Below are positions 1 to 7,560 of a stretch of DNA of 64,000 bases, piece after piece. The stretch spans positions 124,001 through 188,000 of the forward strand of contig NZ_BMUG01000007.1 of the NCBI RefSeq assembly GCF_014650075.1, given 5' to 3'. A model generated the notes under the pieces. It was not told the DNA's origin. It made no database searches and saw only the letters and a program-made list of their open reading frames with translations. This DNA is from Streptomyces microflavus (lineage in GTDB: Bacteria; Actinomycetota; Actinomycetes; Streptomycetales; Streptomycetaceae). The stretch's first letter is position 1. Each line of letters begins with the position of its first letter. The position numbers were made by a program, and so were the translations under genes.

Positions 1-426
1 GTCGACCTCGCGGATCTCCCGCGCGAGAACATCCGCCTGACCGCGCAGTTCCGCGACCGGGAGGGCGGAAAGCATCATCAGCTCGGACCGGAGTTGCCGG
101 CCGTATCCCCGCTCACCGCTACCCGCCGCCGCGTCCGCCGCCGCGGTGACCACGGAGTGGCGCAACCGCAGGACATCCCGGCGAGCGAGGGCGTCGGTGA
201 GCGTGCCGTCGGGACCCATCTCCACGGTGGCATTGGTCCGGTTGATCCGCCGGATCAACGTTTCCAGGGCGCTCATCACCTCACCGGCTTCCGCCAGCAA
301 CTGGGCGGCATCCTCGGCGGGCGTCTCCCCCTCCTGGTACCGCGCACTGCCGACGACGCGTGCCCGCAACTGCTCCACGCGTCGCGTCGCCTCCGCACGT
401 TCTGCCAGTGCCTCAGCAAGCTTCAC
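1..426 (-). CDS. DIP1984 family protein (C-terminus cut by window edge)
   Basis: Reading leftwards from a GTG at 426, 142 codons stay open to base 1, so the C-terminus lies outside the window. The N-terminus (MKLAEALAERAEATRRVEQL) is a helical segment followed by the family's typical motifs INRTN and LTDALARRDVLRLR near residues 61-95. This is the pattern of DIP1984-type all-helical proteins, which are probably soluble and whose function is not established. The start is supported by a GGGAGGTGG ribosome site about 8 nt upstream. The family call is from motif memory, and no neighbouring gene suggests a function. Confidence 0.8.
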   Translation of the reverse strand, partial: MKLAEALAERAEATRRVEQLRARVVGSARYQEGETPAEDAAQLLAEAGEVMSALETLIRRINRTNATVEMGPDGTLTDALARRDVLRLRHSVVTAAADAAAGSGERGYGRQLRSELMMLSALPVAELRGQADVLAREIREVD

Positions 427-604
427 TGTCTCCACCTCCCTCTCCACGAGATCGCACGATTATAGGAGCGCGAACCAGTTCATGCGCATGGGATTTCGAT
501 CCACTGGAGGCCCTGACCAGCGCGTCCAGGTGATTCGTATGGCGGCTGTCCCCGCACCTCCTGTGCGAAGCAGTGCTGTTCCGGGCCTGGCAGGAACGGC
601 TCGG

Positions 605-1852
605 TTACGGGTGACCGGACCCGCTCACCACGGGGTTGCCCAGAAGATTCGCGTCTCCGCACGGCCATGGCCCCTCGGCCAGCGGCCCCAGGTGGGTTCG
701 GAAGGCGACGACCTCACTGTCCAGCGAGGTGACAACACGGCCGTTATCCAGCAGCAGGGTGCGGCCCAGGACGTTCCGGCTGTCATCCATCGCGAACAAC
801 TCGTGCGGCGTCAGGTCCGCGTCGACGGCGAGGAGCCTGCCGTTGCGCCAGAACACTGTTGTGCCCGCCTGGTCCATCGACGGATAGGACGTGTAGTAGC
901 CCGTCAACGGAGGCCCGTCCACGAGGGTGTTGTCCGGGGCCAGTTGCCGGAACCGCGACGTCGACGGCAGGCAGTTCTCCAGCTCGGGGCCGCATACGGT
1001 GCCTCGGCTGTTGACGAGCATCGCGCCATGGCTGGCCCACCGGGCCGTTTCGCTGCCGTCCCGGTCGTAGCGGCGAGTGGTGAACTCCCCGTATCCCTGG
1101 GACCCGATCAAAAACTCGCCCGGACCGGCTATCGCCTTCCGGCCCGTGGGAGCGGGTGAGGTGGCCGAGACGATCGCGCCACCGTCCAGGTCCAGGAAGA
1201 AGGTCCTCCCGATCCCGCCCCGTGCGTCGGTGAAACTGGCCGCGACCCTGTCGCACGAGACCAGCAGCGGCTCCCCGTGATCGACATCCACTTCATCCGG
1301 TACCCAGGGCCGCAGAGGGCGTACTTCCCAGCCGGTATCCGCCCCCATCCCCAGCACGCCTGGATGAGATACGGCGCCGAGCGCGATCGGCGTCGACCAC
1401 AGGCAGTCTCCGCCCCACGTGTACCGGGCGACGCGGGGCGAGGGGGAGGCGGGTTGTCCGTCCTCGGACATCCGCAGCATGCGGGACGCGCCGGCCCAGG
1501 CGATGCAGAACCCGTCGTCGAGCAGGGCGAACGCGCTGAGCTCCTCCCCGGCCCTGCGGGCCGGGACGACAGTCCGGTGGGTGGATCCGTCGGGGAGGAC
1601 GCCCTCCAGAGTCCGGCCGCCCTGATGCGGGTACGCGATCCAGAGCGTGCCGTCCGCCGAAAGGCGGGACCGCGGCCGTCCCGTCCCGGCGTATGTGCGC
1701 TGCCAGGCCGTCGCGCCCCCCAAGTCCATCATCGTCACGACCGTCTCCAGCGGGCTCGCCCCGTAGCTGGTCACATACAGCGGCCCGGACGCTTCCTGGG
1801 CGGCCACGGACCGGACCTGGCCCGGCATGGCGACGCGGGAGGAGAGAGTCAT
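605..1852 (-). CDS. Orphan protein with beta-propeller-like repeats
   Basis: A 415-residue ORF starts at ATG 1852 (MTLSSRVAMPG) with AGGA about 8 nt upstream. The frame stays open further upstream to 1903, but that part would cover the palindrome shared with the divergent regulator. The sequence is rich in short aromatic/glycine strands (WGGDCLWST, GYYTSYPSMD, DGTLWIAYP) spaced like the blades of a beta-propeller, and no catalytic motif is visible. There is no signal peptide, so it is probably cytoplasmic. I do not recognise the family. It is transcribed away from the XRE regulator at 1934, which may control it through the inverted repeat at 1884-1903. Confidence 0.65.
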   Translation of the reverse strand: MTLSSRVAMPGQVRSVAAQEASGPLYVTSYGASPLETVVTMMDLGGATAWQRTYAGTGRPRSRLSADGTLWIAYPHQGGRTLEGVLPDGSTHRTVVPARRAGEELSAFALLDDGFCIAWAGASRMLRMSEDGQPASPSPRVARYTWGGDCLWSTPIALGAVSHPGVLGMGADTGWEVRPLRPWVPDEVDVDHGEPLLVSCDRVAASFTDARGGIGRTFFLDLDGGAIVSATSPAPTGRKAIAGPGEFLIGSQGYGEFTTRRYDRDGSETARWASHGAMLVNSRGTVCGPELENCLPSTSRFRQLAPDNTLVDGPPLTGYYTSYPSMDQAGTTVFWRNGRLLAVDADLTPHELFAMDDSRNVLGRTLLLDNGRVVTSLDSEVVAFRTHLGPLAEGPWPCGDANLLGNPVVSGSGHP

Positions 1853-1883
1853 GCAGCCGCATCCTGCGTGGCGCGCGACACTT

Positions 1884-1903
1884 TTGCAAGCATGTGCTTG
1901 CAA
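1884..1903. promoter_or_regulatory. Perfect 20-bp inverted repeat between divergent genes
   Basis: TTGCAAGCA-TG-TGCTTGCAA is a perfect palindrome with 9-bp arms. It lies 31 bp in front of the ORF ending at 605 and 30 bp before the XRE regulator start, and a further half site (gttgca) occurs near 1918. Its position and dyad symmetry suggest an operator for the XRE regulator or another dimeric repressor. Which protein binds is inference. Confidence 0.6.
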
Positions 1904-1933
1904 TAGTTAGCATGGGTGTTGCAGTATCGAGCC

Positions 1934-2368
1934 ATGGCATCACTCAACGTCGGCAATCTCGGTGAGTACCTCCGGGAGCAGCGCCGTGCCGCGCAGCTCT
2001 CGCTGCGGCAGCTCGCCGAGGCCGCCGGGGTGTCGAACCCGTATCTCAGCCAGATCGAGCGGGGCCTGCGCAAGCCCAGTGCGGAAGTGCTGCAGCAGGT
2101 CGCCAAGGCGCTGCGGATCTCGGCCGAGACCCTCTACGTACGGGCGGGAATCCTCGACGAGCGGGAGCGGGAGGAGCTGGAGACGCGGGCGGTCATTCTG
2201 GCCGATCCGTCGATCAACGAGCGGCAGAAGAACGTCCTGCTGCAGATCTACGACTCCTTCCGCCGCGAGAACGGGTTCGTGCCCGAGCAGGACGAGACGG
2301 ACGAGACGCCCGGGGTGGACGAGACGCTCAAGGCGGATGCCAGGAAAGACGACAACCCTCACAGCTAG
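1934..2368 (+). CDS. XRE-family helix-turn-helix transcriptional regulator
   Basis: This is a 144-residue protein with an N-terminal HTH_3 domain at about residues 9-63 (SLRQLAEAAGVSNPYLSQIE is the recognition region), then a helical linker and an acidic C-terminal tail. The start MASLNVGNLGEYL is the conserved one for this group. A GTG at 1916 in the same frame is possible but would lengthen it by six residues. The regulator is followed 37 bp later by an HBHA-like gene and then a DUF2516 gene. The same trio occurs in mycobacteria (Rv0474, hbhA, Rv0476), so an ancient functional link is likely. It may autoregulate through the palindrome at 1884-1903. Confidence 0.9.
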   Translation: MASLNVGNLGEYLREQRRAAQLSLRQLAEAAGVSNPYLSQIERGLRKPSAEVLQQVAKALRISAETLYVRAGILDEREREELETRAVILADPSINERQKNVLLQIYDSFRRENGFVPEQDETDETPGVDETLKADARKDDNPHS

Positions 2369-2405
2369 CAGCAGCTGGTTCTGATGATCCGGGAGGACCA
2401 CAGTC

Positions 2406-3065
2406 ATGGCCATCACCGATGACCTGCGCAAGACCCTCACCGACCGCACCCCCCTCTACTTCGCCGCCGGTACCGCCGACCTGGCCGTGCAGCAGGCGCG
2501 TAAGGTCCCGGCGCTGATCGAGCAGCTGCGGGCCGAGGCGCCCGAGCGGTTCGAGGCCGTACGCAACACCGACCCCAAGGTCGTGCAGGAGAAGGTGACC
2601 ACGCAGGCCAAGGAGGCCCAGGCCACCGTGCAGGCGAAGGTCACCGAGGTGTTCGGTTCGCTCGACGCCGCCGACCTCAAGAAGCTGGGCGAAAGCGCTC
2701 AGGACCTGGCGCTGCGCAGTGTGGGCATCGCCGCCGAGTACGCGGTCCGGGCCCGGGAGACGTACGAGAAGGTCGCCGTCCACGGCGAGCAGGCCGTGCG
2801 GACCTGGCGCGGCGAGACGGCCGACGAGATCGTCGAGATCGCCGCCGTCGTGGAGGCCGAGCCGAAGGCCGCGCCCGCCCCGAAGAGCGAGCCCAAGCCG
2901 ACGGCGGTCAAGCCGGCCCCCGCCGCGAAGTCCGCCACACCGGCCACGCCCGCTCCCGCCGGGACGAAGCCCGCGCCCGCCGAGGCCAAGGCCGCGCCCG
3001 CCAAGAAGGCTCCCGCTCCGCGCAAGCCCACCGCGAAGAAGACCACGCCGCCCGCCGGTAAGTGA
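2406..3065 (+). CDS. HBHA-like protein with lysine/alanine/proline-rich tail
   Basis: This 219-residue protein has an N-terminal amphipathic helical region (about 1-135, starting MAITDDLRKTLTDRTPLYFA) and a low-complexity C-terminal tail (about 150-219) of KPAPA/AKK repeats ending KPTAKKTTPPAGK. The architecture matches heparin-binding hemagglutinin of mycobacteria, in which the helical part forms coiled coils and the basic tail binds polyanions. In a soil Streptomyces an adhesin role is not assured, and binding to membranes, nucleoid or cell-wall polyanions is equally possible. A GGGAGG ribosome site sits about 11 nt before the ATG. It follows the XRE regulator, probably in one operon. Confidence 0.8.
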   Translation: MAITDDLRKTLTDRTPLYFAAGTADLAVQQARKVPALIEQLRAEAPERFEAVRNTDPKVVQEKVTTQAKEAQATVQAKVTEVFGSLDAADLKKLGESAQDLALRSVGIAAEYAVRARETYEKVAVHGEQAVRTWRGETADEIVEIAAVVEAEPKAAPAPKSEPKPTAVKPAPAAKSATPATPAPAGTKPAPAEAKAAPAKKAPAPRKPTAKKTTPPAGK

Positions 3066-3192
3066 ACCCTGCGGGTCCGTTCGGTACGTACGAGTGACCG
3101 GGGCGCGGGGCGGGCACCTTTACCGGTGGCCGGTTCGTTGTCCCGGTACCTTGGCCGCAGGGCGCTCATCCACTCACTAGGCGGTACACACC

Positions 3193-3534
3193 ATGTTGCT
3201 CTCAGGATTCGGCACACTCCTCCAGCTGCTCTACCTGGGCATGCTGGTGCTGGCCGTGGTCGCCTTCGTCTTCGCGGCGACCGCCCGGGAGGACGCGTAC
3301 CGTGCCGCCGACAAGAAGAAGAAGTCGTTCTGGCTGGTCATCCTCGGCGTCGCCGTCGCCGTGAACCTGCTCATCCCCATGCTCTTCCTCCAGCTCGCGG
3401 GCGTGGTCGCGTCGATCGTGTTCATGGTCGACGTGCGGCCCGCGCTCAAGGAGGTCTCGGGCGGTGGCGGCGGAGGCCGCCGGGGCGGTTCCAGCAGTGA
3501 CGGGCCCTACGGGCCGTACAACGGCGGGCGCTGA
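3193..3534 (+). CDS. DUF2516 family small membrane protein
   Basis: This 113-residue protein has two predicted membrane spans (about residues 7-30 and 46-75), a short basic loop with KKKKSF between them, and a Gly/Ser-rich tail (SGGGGGGRRGGSSS). This is the layout of the DUF2516 family, Rv0476-like, encoded next to HBHA in actinobacteria. The function is unknown. The start is ATG 3193, with no strong ribosome site. The last 28 bases overlap the 3' end of the convergent phosphatase gene. Confidence 0.85.
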   Translation: MLLSGFGTLLQLLYLGMLVLAVVAFVFAATAREDAYRAADKKKKSFWLVILGVAVAVNLLIPMLFLQLAGVVASIVFMVDVRPALKEVSGGGGGGRRGGSSSDGPYGPYNGGR

Positions 3535-5042
3535 GCGCTCGCGGCAGGAGCGGCAGCAGGAGCGGTCGATACGGGGCCGGGGCGCGAGGCGCTCCGGCCC
3601 CGTCGCCGTATCCGCTCCGGATCGCGGCCCAGCAGCAGCACCGCCACGTCGTCCGTCAGCTCGCCGCCGTTCAGCTCCCGCACCTCGGCGACCGCGGCCT
3701 CCAACAGGTCTTCGCCCGTCAGCCCCTGCTCCAGCCGGCTGTTGACCATCGCGACCATGCCGTCCTGGCCCAGCCGCTGACTGCTGCCCGCGCCGACGCG
3801 GCCCTCGATCAGCCCGTCCGTGTACATCATCAGGCTCCACTCCCCGCCCAGCTCCACCTGGCGCCTCGGCCACCGGGCGCGCGGCAGCAGCCCGAGCGCC
3901 GGGCCGCCGTCCTCGTACGGGAGCAGCCGTGCAGGCCGGCCGTGGCGGGCCAGCAGCGGTGCGGGGTGGCCGGCCAGGCAGAGTCCGGCGCGGCGCCCGT
4001 CGGGGGCGATGTCGACGGTGCAGAGCGTCGCGAAGATCTCCTCGCTCTGCCGCTCGTGCTCCAGCACCTGCTGGAGCGTGGAGAGCAGCTGGTCGCCGCA
4101 GAGCCCGGCCAGGGTCAGGGCCCGCCAGGCGATCCGCAGCTCGACGCCGAGCGCCGCCTCGTCCGGGCCGTGCCCGCAGACGTCGCCGATCATCGCGTGG
4201 ACCGTGCCGTCCGGGGTGCGCACGGTGTCGTAGAAGTCGCCGCCCAGGAGGGCGCGGCTGCGGCCCGGCCGGTAGCGGGCGGCGAAGCTCAGGTCGGAGC
4301 CCTCCAGGAGCGGGGTGGGCAGGAGGCCGCGTTCCAGCCGGGCGTTCTCCTGGGCGCGCAGCCCGGACTCCGTCAGCTGGTGCTGGGCGATGTCGGCCCG
4401 CTTGCGCTCGACGGCGTACCGGATCGCACGGCTCAGCACCCGCGCGTCCAGCTCGCCCCGGAACAGATAGTCCTGCGCCCCGACCCGTACCGCCTCGGCC
4501 GCCAATTCCGTGTCGTCCTGCGCGGTGAGCACGAGGACCGCGTGGAGCGGGGCGATCCGCAGTACGTGGGTGAGGACGGCCAGCTCGTCGGCGCGGCCGG
4601 GGGCGGGCTCCGGGCGGTGCTCGGCGCCGGGTGCGGCGGTGGTGGACGCGGTGGCGGGCGCGGCAGCGGCGGGCGCGGCCCCGGCGGAGCCGGCCGGCAC
4701 GGGCAGCGCGAGGTCCAGCAGGATGCAGTCGACGTCGTCGGTGAGCAGCCGCCCCGCCTCGGTGAGGTTGCGGGCCGTACGGATACGGACCCGGGTTCCG
4801 GCCGCTGCCGAGAGTTCGGGTCCCGTGATGCTGCCCGCCGGGTCGTCCTCGATCACCAGGACGGTGAGGTCGCCGCCATGGCTGGTCTCCGCAGCGGGAA
4901 CGTCGCGCTGCTGCGGTACGGGCACGGGTACGGGCATCGGTACGGGTTTCCTTCCCTCCCCCGAGGGCGCGGCGGGACGACGGTCGTCGACTCGCCAGAC
5001 GGGGACGATAGCGGTCGGCGGCGGGGGAACGGAATGGCGCAC
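3507..5042 (-). CDS. Fused response-regulator receiver and PP2C (SpoIIE-type) phosphatase
   Basis: This is a 511-residue protein. A receiver domain spans about residues 58-200 (VLVIEDDP, ILLDLALP, VLTAQDD, AQDYLFRGE), interrupted after the phospho-acceptor Asp by an Ala/Pro-rich insert of some 35 residues. The usual conserved Lys near its end is Arg (YLFRG), so signalling may be atypical. A SpoIIE/RsbU-type PP2C domain follows at about 240-480 with metal-binding Asp motifs GGDFYD, GDVCGHG, YTDG and LTDDVA. Such proteins dephosphorylate anti-sigma antagonists in partner-switching pathways. No anti-sigma factor or histidine kinase lies next to it. The GTG start is fixed by an in-frame TGA 15-17 nt upstream. 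Confidence 0.88.
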   Translation of the reverse strand: MRHSVPPPPTAIVPVWRVDDRRPAAPSGEGRKPVPMPVPVPVPQQRDVPAAETSHGGDLTVLVIEDDPAGSITGPELSAAAGTRVRIRTARNLTEAGRLLTDDVDCILLDLALPVPAGSAGAAPAAAAPATASTTAAPGAEHRPEPAPGRADELAVLTHVLRIAPLHAVLVLTAQDDTELAAEAVRVGAQDYLFRGELDARVLSRAIRYAVERKRADIAQHQLTESGLRAQENARLERGLLPTPLLEGSDLSFAARYRPGRSRALLGGDFYDTVRTPDGTVHAMIGDVCGHGPDEAALGVELRIAWRALTLAGLCGDQLLSTLQQVLEHERQSEEIFATLCTVDIAPDGRRAGLCLAGHPAPLLARHGRPARLLPYEDGGPALGLLPRARWPRRQVELGGEWSLMMYTDGLIEGRVGAGSSQRLGQDGMVAMVNSRLEQGLTGEDLLEAAVAEVRELNGGELTDDVAVLLLGRDPERIRRRGRSASRPGPVSTAPAAAPAASAQRPPLYGP

Positions 5043-5274
5043 GGGGACCGGCCCCTGTCATATGCGCCGTCATAAGCCGCGTCCTGGCACGGATCCGGCG
5101 GGATGGGGCACGGCGGGGGCGGGGGAGAGGCCATGACAAACATCACCCGCGCACGCCCGAGCCCGCCCCTGCCACGTGGCGCCGCTCACGTTCCTCGGCA
5201 CGGAGTTCCTCGGGAGGGATCTCCTCGGGAGGGAGCTCGCGTTCCGCAGGAGGGGGGAAAAAGTCGGTGAGCCC
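5043..5274. other. Intergenic region with short tandem repeat
   Basis: The region lies between two leftward genes. Around 5207-5237 the 15-bp motif TCCTCGGGAGGGATC is repeated in tandem with small changes. I see no clear terminator hairpin and no further ORF. Confidence 0.4.
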
Positions 5275-6369
5275 CTACTTGTCCGGCCGGACCACACCGA
5301 GGATCTTCATCGAGCCGGCGCCCGCCAGCGTGACATGGCGGCCGGGGCGCGGGGAGTGGACGATCGTGCCGTCGCCGACGTACATCGCGACATGGCTGGC
5401 GTCGGCGTGGTAGATGATCAGGTCGCCGGGGCGCATGTCCTTGATGTCGATGCGCGGGAGCAGCCGCCACTGCTCCTGCGAGGTGCGCGGGATCGGCCGG
5501 CCCGCCGCCGCCCAGGCCTTCATGGTGAGCCCCGAGCAGTCGTACGAGCCCGGGCCTGTGGCCCCCCATACGTACGGCTTGCCGATCTGCGCGGTCGCGA
5601 AGGCGATGGCCGCCTTGCCGGCCGCGCTCGCCTCGCCGCTGATGGCCTCGACGTCCTGGACGGGGCGGGTGGCGAGCCAGGCGGACTGGGCCCTGTTGGC
5701 GGCTTCCTGCTCCAGCTGGCGGAGCCGGGCGCGCTCCTCCGTCTCCAGCTCCGATTCGAGCTTCTCCGCCGAGGCTATCCGGGCGTTGATCTTCTTCTTG
5801 GCCTTGGCCTGCTTGACCCGGTTCGTCTCCAGCTTGTGCCAGTTGCTGCTCGCGTCCTGGGTGTACGTCTCCAGGTCCTCCTGGGTCCGGTTCAGCTCGG
5901 CCAGGACCGTCTTGCTCGCCTGCTGGCTGGTGCGGACCTTGTTGACGCCGTCCAGGAAGAGCTGGGGGTCGTCGCTGAGGACCAGTTGGGCGCCGGGGGG
6001 CAGGCCGCCGTTGCGGTACTGCTCGCGCGCCTGGGCGCCGGCGCGGTCCTTCAACTCGGCTATGCGGGCCTGGCCGTCGACGATCGCCTTGGCCAGCTTC
6101 ACGATCTCGCCGGACTGCTTCTTCGTCTGCTCCTCGGCGAGGTTGTACGCGTCCGTCGCCGCTGCGGCCTGCCGGTAGAGCGTCTCTATCTGCTCGCGGA
6201 CCTTTTCGAGGTCCTTCTCGGACGACGGCCCCGGCGAAGAGGGGGCGGAGGCGGAGGGCGACGGCGTCGAGTCCGGCGTCGGCGCGGCCATCGCCTGGAC
6301 CGGAACGGTCAGCAGGCTCAGCGCGCAGACCAGCGTGATGGCCGCGGCGGCGCAGTGGCGTCGGTTCAC
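5275..6369 (-). CDS. Secreted NlpC/P60 peptidoglycan endopeptidase
   Basis: This 364-residue protein starts at a GTG (6367-6369) with GGGGGAG 4 nt upstream. It has an N-terminal Sec signal peptide (NRRHCAAAAITLVCALSLL) cleaved near AMAAP and a Ser/Pro-rich linker. A long coiled coil covers about residues 45-215 and is rich in Glu/Lys/Gln. The C-terminal NlpC/P60 domain (about 250-364) carries the catalytic Cys in YDCSGL and a His in SHVAMYVGDG. It should cleave stem peptides of peptidoglycan during growth or sporulation. The much longer open frame extending upstream of this start is a GC-bias artefact. No c-di-AMP riboswitch, such as some Streptomyces P60 genes carry, could be recognised in the leader. 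Confidence 0.9.
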   Translation of the reverse strand: MNRRHCAAAAITLVCALSLLTVPVQAMAAPTPDSTPSPSASAPSSPGPSSEKDLEKVREQIETLYRQAAAATDAYNLAEEQTKKQSGEIVKLAKAIVDGQARIAELKDRAGAQAREQYRNGGLPPGAQLVLSDDPQLFLDGVNKVRTSQQASKTVLAELNRTQEDLETYTQDASSNWHKLETNRVKQAKAKKKINARIASAEKLESELETEERARLRQLEQEAANRAQSAWLATRPVQDVEAISGEASAAGKAAIAFATAQIGKPYVWGATGPGSYDCSGLTMKAWAAAGRPIPRTSQEQWRLLPRIDIKDMRPGDLIIYHADASHVAMYVGDGTIVHSPRPGRHVTLAGAGSMKILGVVRPDK

Positions 6370-6605
6370 GAGCTCCCCCAGCAAGAACGAAATCAAGACA
6401 AAAGCAATAGAAGCCGGATAGCGTGCATCTGACTTACCATCAGTAACGTTCAGGCGACGTCGCGATCGTGCCATGTCGTCCCGTAAAGCAACAGAGGCAG
6501 TCGGTGTCCGGCGCCTCGTGATCCCCATCCCCAGGACGAACGACACGCGGTCGGCGTTCCCGTCGTTCCCCGGAAGAGCATACTTTCGCCCGGTCGGGTG
6601 ATCGT

Positions 6606-7391
6606 TCAGCGGTCGTCGGGCCGCAGGGCGTCCCACGCCACCGTGACCTCGCCCTGGCGCCACCGCCGTACGCCGTCCGTCACCGGCCAGTCGGCCGACA
6701 GCGCCCGCACCGCGGCGATCCAGCGCTGCCGGGCGCCGAGCGACGCATAGGGGGAGGCCGCCGCCCAGGCCCGGTCGAAGTCGCGCAGGAACGCGTGGAC
6801 CGGCTCGCCCGGAACGTTCCGGTGGATCAGCGCCTTCGGCAGCCGCTCCGCGAGATCGGAGGGGCGCTCCAGCGAGCCGAGCCGGGTCGCGAAGGTGACC
6901 GTGCGCGGCCCCTCGGGCCCCAGCGCCACCCAGACATGCCGGCGCCCGATCTCGTCGCAGGTCCCCTCCACCAGGAGCCCGCCGGGGGCGAGCCGGGAGC
7001 ACAGCCGCGCCCAGACCTCGGCGACCTGGCCCTCGTCGTACTGCCTGAGCACGTTCGCGGCCCGGATGAGCGTGGGCCGCACCTCCAGCGGGATCTCGAA
7101 GCCGCCGTGGACGAAGGTGAGCCCCTCGCGCTCGTACGGCTTCGCCGCGGCGACCCGCTCCGGGTCGATCTCGATGCCCGCCACGGCGGTGCGGGGTTCG
7201 GCGGTACGCAGCCGGGCCAGGAGTTCGACGGCGGTCCAGGGGGCGGCCCCGTACCCGAGGTCGACGGCCACGGGGGCGTCGGCGCGGCGCAGGGCGGGGC
7301 CGTGCACGGCGGCGATCCAGCGGTCCATGCGGCGCAGCCGGTTCGGGTTGGTGGTCCCGCGGGTGGCGGTGCCGATGGGGCGCTGGCGCAT
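6606..7391 (-). CDS. Class I SAM-dependent methyltransferase-like protein
   Basis: This is a 261-residue protein. Motif I is VAVDLGYGAAPWTAVELL near residue 42. It is followed by a GIEIDP acidic-loop strand (motif II, binding the adenosine ribose) and a later GGLLVEGTCDE strand, which together give a Rossmann methyltransferase fold. The substrate is unknown. The gene stands beside mshA but is divergent from it. The start at 7391 is supported by a TACGCT -10 box six bases upstream, implying a leaderless transcript; the longer frame to 7703 is not credible. Confidence 0.8.
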   Translation of the reverse strand: MRQRPIGTATRGTTNPNRLRRMDRWIAAVHGPALRRADAPVAVDLGYGAAPWTAVELLARLRTAEPRTAVAGIEIDPERVAAAKPYEREGLTFVHGGFEIPLEVRPTLIRAANVLRQYDEGQVAEVWARLCSRLAPGGLLVEGTCDEIGRRHVWVALGPEGPRTVTFATRLGSLERPSDLAERLPKALIHRNVPGEPVHAFLRDFDRAWAAASPYASLGARQRWIAAVRALSADWPVTDGVRRWRQGEVTVAWDALRPDDR

Positions 7392-7397
7392 GCGGTG

Positions 7398-7403
7398 AGC
7401 GTA
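7398..7403 (-). promoter_or_regulatory. -10 box TACGCT of leaderless methyltransferase transcript
   Basis: TACGCT (minus strand) is followed by six bases (CACCGC) and then ATG at 7391. This spacing places the transcription start at or next to the start codon. Confidence 0.6.
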
Positions 7404-7560
7404 TGCGACAGGGAGGGACGGGTATCCGCAGGATGCCGCCTCCCCCCGCGTCCGTAATGATTTGGCAAAGAGGAAATGAAAGGCAGGATTCCGCTGTTCT
7501 CGCCCTTCGGAGGGCCCCGCGCCCCTTCGAGGCATGCCCTGAGTGAGGAGGACCGACGAC

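Noticed and set aside
3202..5139. A 645-codon minus-strand frame overlapping the receiver-PP2C gene
   Set aside because: Its translation is Arg/Pro/Ala low complexity, and the overlapping 511-codon frame has clear receiver and PP2C motifs.
6370..6605. A c-di-AMP (ydaO-type) riboswitch before the NlpC/P60 gene
   Set aside because: The leader lacks the conserved motifs and paired elements I would expect; a covariance-model search would settle it.
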